DNA of 64,000 nucleotides from Lasiodiplodia sp. COLG20. Its lineage: Eukaryota > Ascomycota > Dothideomycetes > Botryosphaeriales > Botryosphaeriaceae. Made by a program: the position numbers and the translations under genes. The stretch covers positions 2,450,397 through 2,514,396 of the forward strand of contig VNWV01000008.1 of NCBI GenBank assembly GCA_009801085.1. The letters are read 5' to 3'. The notes under the pieces are model-generated. The model did not search any database and was not told where the DNA came from. It was given only the letters and a program-made list of their open reading frames with translations. This document shows positions 1 to 10,997 of the stretch, in pieces (position 1 is the stretch's first letter; every line of letters begins with the position of its first letter).

Positions 1-315
1 GGCGTTGATCGATTAGATGGACTTCCTCATCCGGTAATTGCCGTTCCCAATTGGAAACGGTGAGACTGCGAAGCATCCTACCGGACGGCACCATGGCCAA
101 AGCGGCAACATCCGGCCCCGTCGCCACATGGCGGAAGGGCCCAGACGCTTGCAGGATGTAGAGCCGTCCGGAGGGGCCTTTAGCCGCTGATTGCGAGCTA
201 CCCGCCTCCCTTCACTGAAGCGAGCGTCTTAAAAGCGCGCTGTTGTCATGAGGAGATCAACATAACCTCAAACTGCCTTCTTTGTTATTCTGTCTTGCTC
301 TTTCGTCTTGCCAAA
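1..315. other. Upstream region of the SMP-30-like gene
   Basis: I see no coding region here. The last 60 bases before the ATG at 316 are rich in CT runs, typical of a filamentous-fungal leader. No clear TATA box was recognised. Confidence 0.5.
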
Positions 316-1296
316 ATGAAGTCTCTTACTCTTCTTCCGGCTCTTCTTTCTTCGGCCGCGGCAGCGCCGCACCTACGTGCCAGGGATACCAACTCACGCA
401 CCGTCTATCAGTTCGCCGAGGGTACATGGGTTGAGAACCTTGCAGTGCGCCAGAATGGTAACCTGATCCTCGACCTTGTTGACCGTCCTGAGGTCTATCA
501 AATAGACCCTAACGCCAACGGCTCCTCTCCTTCCCTGGTCTACCGCTTCTCGGATGTCACCAGCGTCTTTGGCATCTCTGAAGTCTCTACCGATGTCTTC
601 AATGTCATCACCGGCAACTTCTCCCTTTCCACCTTTGTTTCTACCGAGGGGTCGTATAGCGTCTACCAGATCGATCTCAGCGGCAGCAACACCGGGATCA
701 GGAAGGTTGCGGCCATCCCTGAAGCCGAGTTCCTGAATGGCATGACGACCCTGAACTCCAACTCAGTGCTCGTTTCCGACTCGCAGGCCGGTGTCGTCTA
801 CCGTGTTGATGTTGAGACCGGAAAGTACGAAGTCGTTCTCGACGACAGCACCATGAAGCCCCCGTCGAATGCCTCGATCCCCATTGGTGTCAACGGCATC
901 AGGGTACTCAATGGCTACCTCTACTACCAGAACCTCTTCGCCAAGCTCTTCTGCCGCGTCGCCATCGATTCGACCACCGGAAAGGCCACCGGCCCGTACG
1001 AGACCCTCGCCACGAACTCCTACGCCGATGACTTCGCCATTACCAACGAGGCGGTTGCCTACGCTGCCAACGGTTTCGAGAACGAGATCCTGAAGGTCAC
1101 GACCGCTGGCACGGTCGAGGTTGTTGCAGGTTCCCTCACTTCCACCCTCGTCGAGGGTGCCACATCTGCACAGTTTGGAAGGACCACCAAGGACAGCAGC
1201 GTCCTCTACGTGACTACTGGCGGTGGCATCGCGGCCCCGATCAACGGCACGTATACTGAGGGTGGAAAGGTTGTTGCCCTGAGCGGCCTTATTTAA
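316..1296 (+). CDS. Secreted SMP-30/gluconolactonase-like beta-propeller protein
   Basis: Single-exon gene of 326 aa when started at the ATG at 316; the frame is open upstream but only through non-ATG codons. Residues 1-18 form a classical signal peptide (MKSLTLLPALLSSAAAAP), so the protein should be secreted. The rest reads as repeated propeller blades: LAVRQNGNLILDL, YQIDP, GMTTLNSNSVLVSDS, GVYRVDVETGKYEVV, IPIGVNGIRVLNGYLYYQN and the FAITNEAVAYAANG segment, the pattern of fungal SMP-30/gluconolactonase/LRE-like six-bladed propellers. Several N-glycosylation sequons (NGSS, NFS, NAS, NGT) fit secretion. Family members are often tied to secondary metabolism or lactone hydrolysis, but I see no catalytic assignment or biosynthetic neighbour, so the substrate is unknown. 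Confidence 0.8.
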   Translation: MKSLTLLPALLSSAAAAPHLRARDTNSRTVYQFAEGTWVENLAVRQNGNLILDLVDRPEVYQIDPNANGSSPSLVYRFSDVTSVFGISEVSTDVFNVITGNFSLSTFVSTEGSYSVYQIDLSGSNTGIRKVAAIPEAEFLNGMTTLNSNSVLVSDSQAGVVYRVDVETGKYEVVLDDSTMKPPSNASIPIGVNGIRVLNGYLYYQNLFAKLFCRVAIDSTTGKATGPYETLATNSYADDFAITNEAVAYAANGFENEILKVTTAGTVEVVAGSLTSTLVEGATSAQFGRTTKDSSVLYVTTGGGIAAPINGTYTEGGKVVALSGLI

Positions 1297-1426
1297 AGAA
1301 AGCCTGTAGCTGCTATAACCAAAAAAGAATCAGAAGCCGTGGGCTTCAAGGCCAACAACTCCGTTACCGCTGCGCTGTTTCATCTGGTCCCACCATCGAC
1401 CGACTTTGACCTCCTTTTGCCGGCCA

Positions 1427-2170
1427 TCACAGTTCGAAGAACCATCCCATAGACCTCTTGCGCCAGCCCCGTCCGTGAACCAGTTCCTGGCACTTGTCAT
1501 ATAGCATTCCCAGCGTCACGCCTTCTTGACATTCCACCCACGCCTTGACGCTCTGAAACATGTCGGACCCATAAATTACAATCTCAACTCTCCTAGGAGG
1601 CGGCTGTATGATCAGCATCCGTCTCCACGTAGGCTCGCCGGTAATCGCCGCCGTCGCACATTGCGCATTTCCTTCATCATTACGCTTCTCCCCGGCGGCG
1701 GCCGCGGCGGCGGCTTCCGCAGCAGCAGCAACGACGGCAACGCCGCTGCCCCTCCGCCTTCGCTCCTCCTCCGCCTCGGCCAGCTGCTCCAACCCCTTGA
1801 CCGCCACCATGGGCATGTACCCGCCGTCGTGATCGATGTCCGGGTCGTCGTACCGGCCCAGCCGGAACGTGCGCAGCAGGAACTCGTTCACGGCGGGCTG
1901 CAGCTCGCGCGGCAGCGCGTCGCCCGGCTTGATGCGGTTGGCCGTCGTCTCGCCGGGCGGGTTGAGCGGCAGCAGCGGCCCGCGCGCGGAATCCGGCACG
2001 CTCTCGAGGAAGAGCGCGTGGCGCCGCAGCGGCAGCGACAGGTACGCCGTGTCGCGCCAGCGCCGGCTCACGCGCGTGACGGCTGTCAGCAGCGTGCGCG
2101 TGTCTAGGTGCTGCAGGATGAGCTCGAGGAGCTCCGAGGTGTAGAGGACGGTGTGGGCGGGGGTGGACAT
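1427..2170 (-). CDS. F-box domain protein
   Basis: Intronless gene of 247 aa, ATG at 2170. Residues about 9-45 (LYTSELLELILQHLDTRTLL followed by RVSRRWRDT) match an F-box, the Skp1-binding motif of SCF ubiquitin ligases: ELLELIL, then hydrophobic spacing, then VSRRWRD. No LRR, WD40 or Kelch repeats follow; the tail instead carries the region PTWRRMLIIQPP and a C-terminal W/F-rich end, common among fungal orphan F-box proteins. An alanine run (about residues 150-170, encoded by GCN codons around 1,690-1,750) interrupts the middle and may vary in length between strains. It lies tail-to-tail with the upstream secreted propeller gene, 130 bp apart. The target protein is unknown. Confidence 0.75.
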   Translation of the reverse strand: MSTPAHTVLYTSELLELILQHLDTRTLLTAVTRVSRRWRDTAYLSLPLRRHALFLESVPDSARGPLLPLNPPGETTANRIKPGDALPRELQPAVNEFLLRTFRLGRYDDPDIDHDGGYMPMVAVKGLEQLAEAEEERRRRGSGVAVVAAAAEAAAAAAAGEKRNDEGNAQCATAAITGEPTWRRMLIIQPPPRRVEIVIYGSDMFQSVKAWVECQEGVTLGMLYDKCQELVHGRGWRKRSMGWFFEL

Positions 2171-3185
2171 TGCTATTTTTTTTTTCTCTCCTCCTTGGAC
2201 CGGTAACGGTGATTGCCTTTATGATTTGCGGCTGGGGTTGTGTTGATCGATGGCGTGAGTTTATGGTGGTGTAATCATAAATAACCCGATAGGGTTATGT
2301 GCCTGAGGACGACAGATTGGTCGAACACCTTGGCATGAGGCGTGTGGGAAGCTTGTGCAGAATAGGAGCAACTTTAAATGCTGAACGTCTTTTGTACCTC
2401 CAGGCAGCAGTTCAGACGGGAGATCTTGTCCGAAGTTGATCCGGAGGATTCGTCCGGCCTAGAACTAAGAGACAGTGTGGATGTGTTTCAAATAATGAAG
2501 GCGCGGACTCTTCTCGCTGCGAAAGGAACATCGACAGTGAGCAAAATGGACAATTTAATGCCTATGAGTTGCTGTCGCGGCCATGCCTGAAGACTGGCCG
2601 TGTGCCGATATTGGATAGGGAGCCTCCCGCACTGCTGTCAGTGTCACATTTCACATGCCGGCTGTCAGCCACTGAAACGATTTAAGTCCCTGGATCGTGG
2701 GTCCCGGTAATAGATGCCTGAGGCACAGAGTTGAGGGGTGAGGGGCAAGGGGGTTGATGAGCGGCAACGACTTTTGGTGTCGTGGGGCGTTGACGGGGAA
2801 ACGGCAGTAAACAGGGCACGTCATCAGGGCATCCCCAGCCATCTCCAGCCTCTCCATATACGCGCCCCAGCCACCCGCCTCGCGCACAACCACAATTATC
2901 CGCGCTCGCCGGCAACCTAGTCCCCAGACTCTGCCCGCATTCTTCGCCCTTACTCCAGGCTAGTCTGCCTCTTCTACCAAAAACCCACACATTTCTGCTC
3001 TGCTTCTCCACGTGCGAGTTGCGGACAAGGTATCGTCTCGCGACCGAGCTTTATCTACACGATCGGCAAAACATCGACCGCGTTGCTGTGCTGATCACGA
3101 CAACCACGCACTACATTCGAGCTGCGGCTCAGCCTTGAGGCACCTTCCACCACTCAACTCCACATCACTACCAGAAAAAAAAAAC
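2171..3185. other. Intergenic region between F-box and membrane-protein genes
   Basis: This holds the promoters of two divergently transcribed genes. Only short overlapping ORFs occur, none with a recognisable domain. The last 170 bases are CT/CA-rich leader with a poly-A run immediately before the ATG at 3186. Confidence 0.5.
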
Positions 3186-4613
3186 ATGGCGCCGCTCCCG
3201 CATCTCCTCACCGCGCTGCTCCGCCGCGGCGCTTCATCCGATGGCAATGAAGTGACTTCTGCAACCTCCAGCATGAAGGCCACAGTTCACGAGGTCGTCA
3301 AGCGCTCAACGAAATCGCCCGATTTCGGCTCAGGCGCCCGCCCGGCAAGCGACTTCAACAACCAGGGCTTTCTCGCCTTGTTCGCGCTGATCGGCGCCGG
3401 CATGGTCATCGGCTCCATCTGGTTCTTCTTCTGGGCCAAGAACGGCGGCTTCAAATGGCGTAAAGGCGACTGGGACGACTACAAGAGCACTGTCCTGCGT
3501 CGCAAGGGTCCCGATGGCCGCACGCTATCCAACGCCACCAAGAGTACCAGACTGGGCGGCGGCAGCGTTGTGCACGGCGGCAGCTATGGCGCTCCGACCA
3601 GCGTCGGCTACAGCGACAGCACCTCGATGGTCGACGAGAAGGAAGAACAGCAACGCAGAGCCGGCGAAGGTATCAGAGGCGGTGATGGCCGCAAGAAGCG
3701 CCGCAAGGACAGAGATCCCGAGCTTGCAGACTACCGTCACGAGAGGGCCGCCCGCGTTGGTGGTCTCAACCGCGCTCACGACGGCATGCACTACGACTAC
3801 ACCAACACCGAACCCTCTGAACTCGGCTCCGAGCTGTCGCAACGCCCGCTCGTCAAGGAAACCAAGCCCAAAGACAAGAAGGCCGCCAGGAAGGAAGCCG
3901 AAGCACGCGAAAAGGAGCTCCGTAAGGCCCAAAAGGAAGCCGCCAAAGTCCAGAAGGCCAAAGTGGCCGAGAACAAGAAGCGCGAGAAGGCCAAGGCCAA
4001 AGAGATGAAGAAGACTAAGGGCAAGACTGACCGCTCTTACTCTCCCACGGCGCCCGACTCACCCGAGCGCGGCCACCGCCGCTACGATGATGAATACACC
4101 GAGTACACTGAGGCAACGAGCTACACGGGCGGCTACACGGCGACTGAGGACGCGTACACAGACGTCTACACCAACAACGACTCCTACTACTCGTCCTACC
4201 GACCCAACGCCGAGGCCAACATCGCCCGCCCCACGCCTGCCGCGCGCTCCTACGACACGCCCTCGTCGTCGCCGCGCCACCAACGGAACTCGTCGCGCCG
4301 CAGCCAGTCTCACACGCGCCGCAGCAGCAGCACCCCGCGCAGGCATGGCGGCAGCAGCAGCCGCCACCACAGCCGCTCCCGCCACGGCTCGCGCCACGAA
4401 CTCGGCAGCAGCACTGCCGACTCCGACACTGGCACCAAGGTCTACAGCCACCACATCCCCGGCCTGAGCGGCCCTGCCGCGCCTCCGACCATCCTGCCCG
4501 ACGAGAGTATCAGCCAGGTCGGCGCCCCCGGTCGCAGGGGCCGCAACGTCATGGACGGTTACAGGAGGAGCGGTATGCGCACCAGGAGGGATAGCTTGAG
4601 CGATTCCGAGTAG
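3186..4613 (+). CDS. Single-pass membrane protein with charged, Tyr-rich tail (function unknown)
   Basis: Protein of 475 aa from the ATG at 3186; the reading frame is open 58 codons further upstream but only from a GTG, so that part is taken as leader. Residues 1-60 are Ser/Thr-rich, then one strong transmembrane helix (about 61-83, FLALFALIGAGMVIGSIWFF), then a short motif GGFKWRKGDWDDYKSTVLRR that I associate with a conserved family of uncharacterised Pezizomycotina membrane proteins. The tail has a Lys/Ala/Glu-rich coiled-coil-like stretch (about 230-285), a Tyr/Thr-rich block (about 300-345) and an Arg/Ser/His-rich end. There is no cleavable signal peptide, so topology is uncertain; the basic flank after the helix favours a cytosolic tail. 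Function not known to me. Confidence 0.75.
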   Translation: MAPLPHLLTALLRRGASSDGNEVTSATSSMKATVHEVVKRSTKSPDFGSGARPASDFNNQGFLALFALIGAGMVIGSIWFFFWAKNGGFKWRKGDWDDYKSTVLRRKGPDGRTLSNATKSTRLGGGSVVHGGSYGAPTSVGYSDSTSMVDEKEEQQRRAGEGIRGGDGRKKRRKDRDPELADYRHERAARVGGLNRAHDGMHYDYTNTEPSELGSELSQRPLVKETKPKDKKAARKEAEAREKELRKAQKEAAKVQKAKVAENKKREKAKAKEMKKTKGKTDRSYSPTAPDSPERGHRRYDDEYTEYTEATSYTGGYTATEDAYTDVYTNNDSYYSSYRPNAEANIARPTPAARSYDTPSSSPRHQRNSSRRSQSHTRRSSSTPRRHGGSSSRHHSRSRHGSRHELGSSTADSDTGTKVYSHHIPGLSGPAAPPTILPDESISQVGAPGRRGRNVMDGYRRSGMRTRRDSLSDSE

Positions 4614-6345
4614 CGTGCTACGCGTCAAATTGAAAGGCGTGTAGTGATTGATTGATTGATTGATTGCTGATGACGGGAGGGATGGGGAAGATTGTTGCCT
4701 CAGGTTGTTTTTGGTTTATTCTTTTCCTTGATTCCAATTGGGTACGGACGTGTATAATGACGACGGCGACTGGGACGATACCTCCCGAGATTCGGGTAGC
4801 AAGCGGGCGTTCAGGGTTTTCTACTGGGTTACGTTCGAACAAGGATGGGCTCACGAACGGGATGATCAATACGGAGTAGATGATTGACGGTAGGGAGGGA
4901 TGCCATGACCAACGTAAATATCCAGGGCAGTTGCAATGCAATGCAAACGGGGAATACAAGAAGACACGTGCGAATAGCAGTTCATCGCGACTTCAACGTC
5001 TCCCCAGAACAAAAAGAAACGTAGGATGGAGAAGGAATTACATCTCCTGATACTTACGACACCTGCGCACCAACCAAGTAAAACACACTGCTTCCATGAC
5101 ATACATCTTTCCGCTTCCATGTAGGGGCCTAGGGTGAGTCTTAGCTGCAAGACACATCACGCTTCGATCCACCCTAGTACCTAGTAGGAAAAAAAGATGA
5201 GAAAGGGACCCAGGATCTAAGCAGTGTAAGACACAATACGGGACGATCACGCACCTCATGTCACAGATTCAAGAGATGAGAAAAAGGAAAAAGAGGATAA
5301 AGGAAAAAGAAAAAAGAGCCAAGCATCCAGGGACTCGGTTCATCCGACCAAGACATTCGGTCCCCTCTGCCTGTCTAATTTTTTTCTTGTCAGTACCTGG
5401 TTCACGACCCTCCCCCCTCGATCTCTTGGTTTTTCGATTTCTTTTTCTATCTTCCCTTGAACAATCTGGTTCACCCCCATGCACTGTCCCTCCTTGTTAC
5501 GGGAGTCTCCATATGAAGCCACATCCATTCATCGAACATACCGCAGAACCAGGGACAAAACATGCACGGTACCGCACGTTGCTTGCAGCGCTGACCGCGT
5601 GGCGTGAGGTGGTGCCCCCAAGGCTCCAACCCCCAGCTCTACCGCCCTTACATCTGAGACAACCGTTTTCCTTATCTTCCGCGGGACAGAGAGAGGATAA
5701 GAAGTAATATGCGGTGTAAGGTTGTGCCTCCTTTTGTGTTGAGAAAAGGGTAAAGAGGAAGGAAGCCGGGTACGTACATACAGCGAGGATTGGGAGGACT
5801 CAGGGAAACCTTGGTAGAGAGGAAGGCTGAGGACGCCTTGCGACACCAACCGATCTGTTATTTTCTCTTTCCTTTTTTCTGCCCTTCGTCTTTTGAAAAG
5901 TTGGAAGAGACGGGCAAGGGCCACCGATACGACGATTTACTTTTCTCCAATCTCTTTCCATCAGAAATAATGCCTTGAAATTAATCCCAGCGATCTGTAT
6001 GCGACGCACGATTGAGTGCCGAAAGGAAAGAAGAATTCGAATAAGATTAGACAACATTCTACCGGCCCTCTAGAACATCTCAGCCCGCTGCGGTGAACCA
6101 TGGTTCCCCCGGCCGCGGTATCCGGGTTACGGGGATTGGGAAGAAACCCAGGGTTCCTCCCAGGAAATGCCAAAAAGGAGAGACACAGACCCCTACAACT
6201 CGGTGTCACACCATTTGTATGGAATGGAGAACCGGTGAAAGAGGAGGAAAGGAAAAAAAAACTTGGTAGAGACCCCCTCTATCCGTTCTGCGGTCCGTGA
6301 TCGGCCTTGCCTCCTCTACTACCTTCTGTCAACGTGCAACATGTG
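4614..6345. other. Gene-free region
   Basis: This probably contains the 3' UTR of the upstream gene. It holds a short GATT tandem repeat at 4646-4666 and purine-rich patches (about 5,260-5,330). Short ORFs lie in all frames, with no domain and no convincing splice-joined gene. Confidence 0.5.
4646..4666. repeat. GATT microsatellite
   Basis: Five tandem GATT units just after the stop codon of the membrane-protein gene, so probably in its 3' UTR. Confidence 0.85.
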
Positions 6346-6580
6346 CAGAGGTGCTACAGCGGATGGCTAGCACGAAGAATAGCAGGGCTCTAGAACATAG
6401 CGTAACTATGTCCCAGCTCTACCTCAGAAAAGTTGACATGCCATGGGTAACTGAAGCTATCGTCCGGACGTGTATGTAGAATTAAAAATTTGACATAAAC
6501 GTCCGGACGATAGCTTCAACTACCCATGACATGAGCAAAAAAACAAACCCACGCTAGCCACCGGCTGCAAGAGGGGACTG
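6346..6580 (+). mobile_element. MITE copy A (palindromic, TA-flanked)
   Basis: The right terminus reads CTGCAAGAGGGGACTG followed by TA at 6581-6582; the left terminus is diverged (CAGAGGTGCTACAGCGG). Inside is a long palindrome with arms at 6444-6470 and 6500-6526 (left arm begins TGGGTAACTGAAGCTATCGT) separated by an AT-rich spacer of 29 bp. It has no coding capacity. TA flanks and CAGT-type ends are those of non-autonomous Tc1/mariner (pogo/Fot1-like) elements; this superfamily assignment is inference. Confidence 0.8.
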
Positions 6581-7780
6581 TACGTACGATGCACGCCAAC
6601 GACCGCACGACATGCGCAGGAACCTGTTCCCGGTTCTACAACACCGGGGTAGATTTGGGGCCCCCCCAACAGGGACTCGACCCTGTTCCCCATCCCCGTA
6701 TCCGTGACTCGTTACGCTGTTGACGCCATGCATCGTATGTGGCAGCCTAATCCCGACTGGCAGCTGCACACTGCACTGCACTGCACTGCACTCGCCGGTC
6801 ACAGGCAGCAAAGCGCACGCAAGAAAACCAGCCACGCAGCTTCTTTTCTTTTTCTTGCTCGACTGACTGACTGGCACACGGCATTTCGCGAACCTGCGCC
6901 TCGTCCAGCCAAAATATACCAGTTTTCTGATTCGTGCAGGCGCCCGCCTCGGAGATAGCGTGAGGAGCCTACCAAAGCTGGCGAGAAATTGCAACGCCTC
7001 CCTCAGCCCCGACCTGTCATTGAACGTCGTGCAGTACCAGGAAGAGAAGGCGCCAGGCAGCTCGCTTGCAGCGGCGAGCCTCGACGACGGTCTCGACCAC
7101 AGCCACCTCTGTTCGAGAATATGGAAAACGATGGAAGCGATGAGGCTAAGAGAAAAAAAAAAAAAGGCGTCGCTGGACGGCGCTTACACCTACACACACA
7201 CTTTTGTCCGATACGTTCTCACGTAAGGCCCGGGGCTAATCTATTGGATGAGGGAAGGAAGGCACGATTTCCCATAACGGGCTGCGGCGGCTTATCTCGG
7301 TTGAGGAGAGGAGCCGCACTAACTGAATAATGGGGTGGCAGGGCTGAGAAGCTGGAGGGTTGAATCCTACGCGCCCTCGTCACACCGCTCTGCTCTGTAT
7401 CTCCGTCTCTCTGACCTTTTTTGCACACCATCAATGAACCGGCGATGGTGAGAATAGTGATTACAAACGCGGAAATGCTGCTGCCTTGGTTTAGCGTGGA
7501 AGGCGGTGTCAGTATTGGATGACTGAGCCCCGGTGGCCGAGCATGAACAGTGACTATTTGCATGTTTCGGAAGCCTGCCATGAGCCTCACGGGGCGTAAC
7601 CGGTCAGGAGGTAGAGGGAAAGAGACACAAGATACGAAGACGGGCGGTGACAGAGGTTGACGGTGGCAAAACCAAGGCGTGGTCTTGGGCACTGGGTGGT
7701 GGCTGACGCGAGAAACCAAAAAGGAACAGAAGCGAGCGAAAGCGGAGGGCGAGTGCGAAAGGCCCATTTGGGGAAGGATA
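6581..7780. other. Gene-free spacer between two MITE copies
   Basis: No supported gene. A CACTG short tandem repeat lies near 6,765-6,795 and a poly-A run near 7,150-7,165. Confidence 0.5.
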
Positions 7781-7968
7781 CAGAGGCATTGCAGCCGACG
7801 GTTGCAGCGATGAATAGTAGGGCGCTCGAATCTATGGCAACTATGCCTTAGGTTTTTCCTTTGAGAAAAGAAAAAAAAATACATGGGTAGTAAAAATTCG
7901 ACATTCTCGTCCAGACGATAGCTTCAACTGCCCATGACATAAAAAAAAAAAACAAATCAACCCATCTG
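7781..7968 (+). mobile_element. MITE copy B (internally deleted)
   Basis: The left end CAGAGGCATTGCAGCC follows TA at 7779-7780; the subterminal block (GCGATGAATAGTAGGGCGCT) is nearly identical to copy H at 50 kb. The left palindrome arm is deleted: ACATGGGTAGT runs straight into AAAAATTCGAC, while the right arm (7908-7934) remains. The right terminus is shortened and ends CATCTG before TA at 7969-7970. There is a poly-A run at 7941-7952. Confidence 0.75.
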
Positions 7969-10900
7969 TAGAATGGCATGCAAAGGTATTGCGGAGAAAA
8001 GAAAAGCAAAAGGATGAAAATCACGGTGCCCAAGGCATCAGGCGCAGGCGCAGATAGATCGGCGGTGGTGAGGTAACGTTAGGTTGTTGTTTGGGGAGCC
8101 ACAGGCGCGGCTGCTTGCAGCTTGCAGCATGTACGACGGGCGGTACCCAGCCGCCAAGGTCACCCGGGCAAGTTACTGCTCACATCTCCCTGTCAGCAGC
8201 GCCGTGTGTACCTGGAACGACTCCACAAGTCGAGGTGGAAACTTGCAGCTGGAACCAAGTCGATGACGCAATGTATCGTCTGCCCGGACATTAGGCACTT
8301 CGGGCTTCTCTCCACTACGCCCGGGCGGTGGGTCCTTTGGCCGTGTGTCTCAGTGCTCGCGAACGCGTGAAGACTCAACCAAGGCATGGTGCACGGAAAT
8401 AACGGCAGCGCGTTGGGAGATGACTAAATCGAAAAGCAACAGAGGCGCAACGCCTCATAATCAGCCGGGGTTGTCATGCTCCGCCTCACACATTGCAAGC
8501 GCGCATCTGTGCAAGCATATCGGTGGCGTGTGGTGAATGAGGCGTGCGGAGAGAAAGGAAGGCAACAAGCGCTTGCGAGGTAACACCGTGCCTGTTTCAT
8601 CGGGACGATCTTGTGTGCCGTGGCCGACTAGGCGGCACAGGACGGGCGTCTTTCAGCGGAGAGCCCAAACAGGCAAGCGGTTGGGGTGGAGAGTGAATTA
8701 GGAGGGGGGCGGCAAAAAGGACTCAAGTGAGGCGAAGAGGTGGGGAGGGGTGGCGGCACTGCGACCTGCAGCGGTGGTGGCGTGCATAGCCGCGGGGATG
8801 CGCATTTTGGCGAAATATCCATGGAAAAGGTGGAAGAGTTTGGGTTGTGGGTGGAAGATCGCAAAGCCGATCTTCAGGCGATCGGACACTGTGACAGCGC
8901 GGGGAGAGAGGGCAGCTGGACCCTGACTCGCGTCGCGGCCCATCTGACCTCTCATCCAACACGACCGCACACCCTCAGCCCGCTTCGCCGCACACCCTCC
9001 CGGCCCCGTCGTCGAGTCATACGCGTCCGCAGCCCGCCCACTCCGCAGCTCGCAGTGCATTACGCGCAGGACGCGCGCAACGCGCCTGCAGGTCGCGGAG
9101 CCTGCCAGGGTCGCCCGCCCGCTTCCCCTGCGTGCGCATGCACCAGGGACCGAAACCTACTCCGCTCGCCGCGAGCACGCGGAAGGCCCACGCCCGCAGC
9201 GAGGAAACTGCATCGCGATGATGGTGAAAAGAAAAGCCCATATCGCTCGATCAACTAGAACATGGACACCTCCCGACCACTGCCGATATTAATCATTTAC
9301 CGCCTCTTGACCATGACCACCCTCCCCCGTTCTCCCCCGACGTACATGCGTAGTCTCGTAGTCAAGCTACCCTTGCGTTAGCTCCAATTCATAAGCTGCC
9401 ACAGCGGCGCCTCACATGATGCACCACGGCCGCGCCCTTCACTACCGAGCCTTCCGCGCTCACCCTCCAAAAACCCACTCTTTGAATATTAGCAATCATC
9501 ATAGAATAGCTGAAGTATAACGCCATCTGAGGGGCGATGGTGATGAACTACTTTTCAATAAAAAAAATTGAGTCTCGATGGGGCAAAAAGTAAGGCGCCA
9601 CACCGCATCCTTGTCCTTACTTACCGCCATCACCCTTCTTTCCCTCACCGCAACCCAAACCAAGCCGAACCCCAGCCTTCACAAGCATACAGCCAAGGAA
9701 AACGGCAAATTAAAAATAACCACAACACACGCACGCATACACACACACACCGAGGCTCAGCGTCACCGTAGAACTGCATCACTCTCGGCCCAAGCCGAGA
9801 GCTAGCGATGTCCATTACCCATTCCTTCAAATCACTAGCGCCTCCGCTTCATTCCGATGGATGAGTCTGAGGAGCAAGAGATAGTAGAGCGAGGCGTCGA
9901 TAGTTTCTCCATAGCAAAGAAGCGAAAAAACAAAAATCAACAGAGGTAGAGCAAAAAAAAGGCCGGCGCGGCCCAGCAGTATCGCCGGAAGAGGCAAAAC
10001 GCAGAACCAATACGGGAGGCCGCCAAGGAGAGGGGTGGGTGAGGATGATGAGCATCGCCCACGCGCCACAGCCCAAAACCAACCCCTGCATATTCATTCG
10101 CCTGTGCCGGCAACATCCATTACCACACTTCGCCCTAAAAGAGCCGCATGATGTCCGGCTTAAGCTAGCCAGCAGGTCACTCGCACCCGCGCAGCAGCGC
10201 TCCTTGTATCCACTCTGCCATTCCCGCACTTGCGCGCTTGTAGATGGCGTGTATCATCCTCGCGTCGCCCGCTGGCTACGCGAGCTTCCGCGTGGCTGTG
10301 AGTGTACGCAAAGTGGGGCAACTAGCAGAACCGCTCCGCCGCCCAATCAGGCAGACGGGGAAAAAAAGAGTGACGATGTCGGAAGAAAATGCCAGACGGC
10401 GATCGGGTTTGTTCGCTTCATTGATGCCTTGGTTTTCGCGATCTGCGCGGTAACGCGCGGGGTGGCTGGCGCCGGCGTGTCTTGTCGGTGTGTGAGAGTG
10501 ACTGTTTTGTGTGTGGTGGTGGGTGTGTGCCTCGTAGTTGGGTGTTGCGCGCGCGCGCGCACCGCCGCACATGGATGTGGGTTCGGGTTCGGGTGGGCTG
10601 TGGGTGTGAAGGAAATCCAGTCATCCACCCACCCTGGTATCGTCATCTCTTGCTCACCTTGCAATACTTATTATAAGTCACTTCGCCCCGCCGAACTCCG
10701 CTGAAGATCTCCCGCCATCCACCCTTTTCTTTTTGTATTTATACAAACAGGACGTCTTGTCGCGCTTACCTACGACGTGACACCTTACCTTCATTGACCC
10801 ACGCATCCATCGGTCGTTTGAAAAAGAAGAAGGGAACAAACAAAAAAACTTGCGACTCGCTACAGGAGGGAAAAAAAAAAAAAGCGCAAAGGGATAAGCA

Positions 10901-10997
10901 AGGAAGGACGACAGTCACTTACCACAACACCCACCTACCTCCCCCAAAAGAGCGGAGGAGACACCAACACACCAACACACAACACATCACACACATC
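7969..10997. other. Long gene-free tract upstream of the 312-aa protein gene
   Basis: Three kilobases without a supported gene. It contains CA and GC dinucleotide runs (about 9,735-9,750 and 10,545-10,560). The last 200 bp, rich in A-runs and CA/CT, look like the leader of the gene starting at 10998. ORFs here are short, overlapping and in all frames. Confidence 0.5.

Noticed and set aside
3012..3185. N-terminal extension of the membrane-protein frame
   Set aside because: Starts at GTG, composition is unlike protein, and a good ATG with A-rich context follows at 3186.
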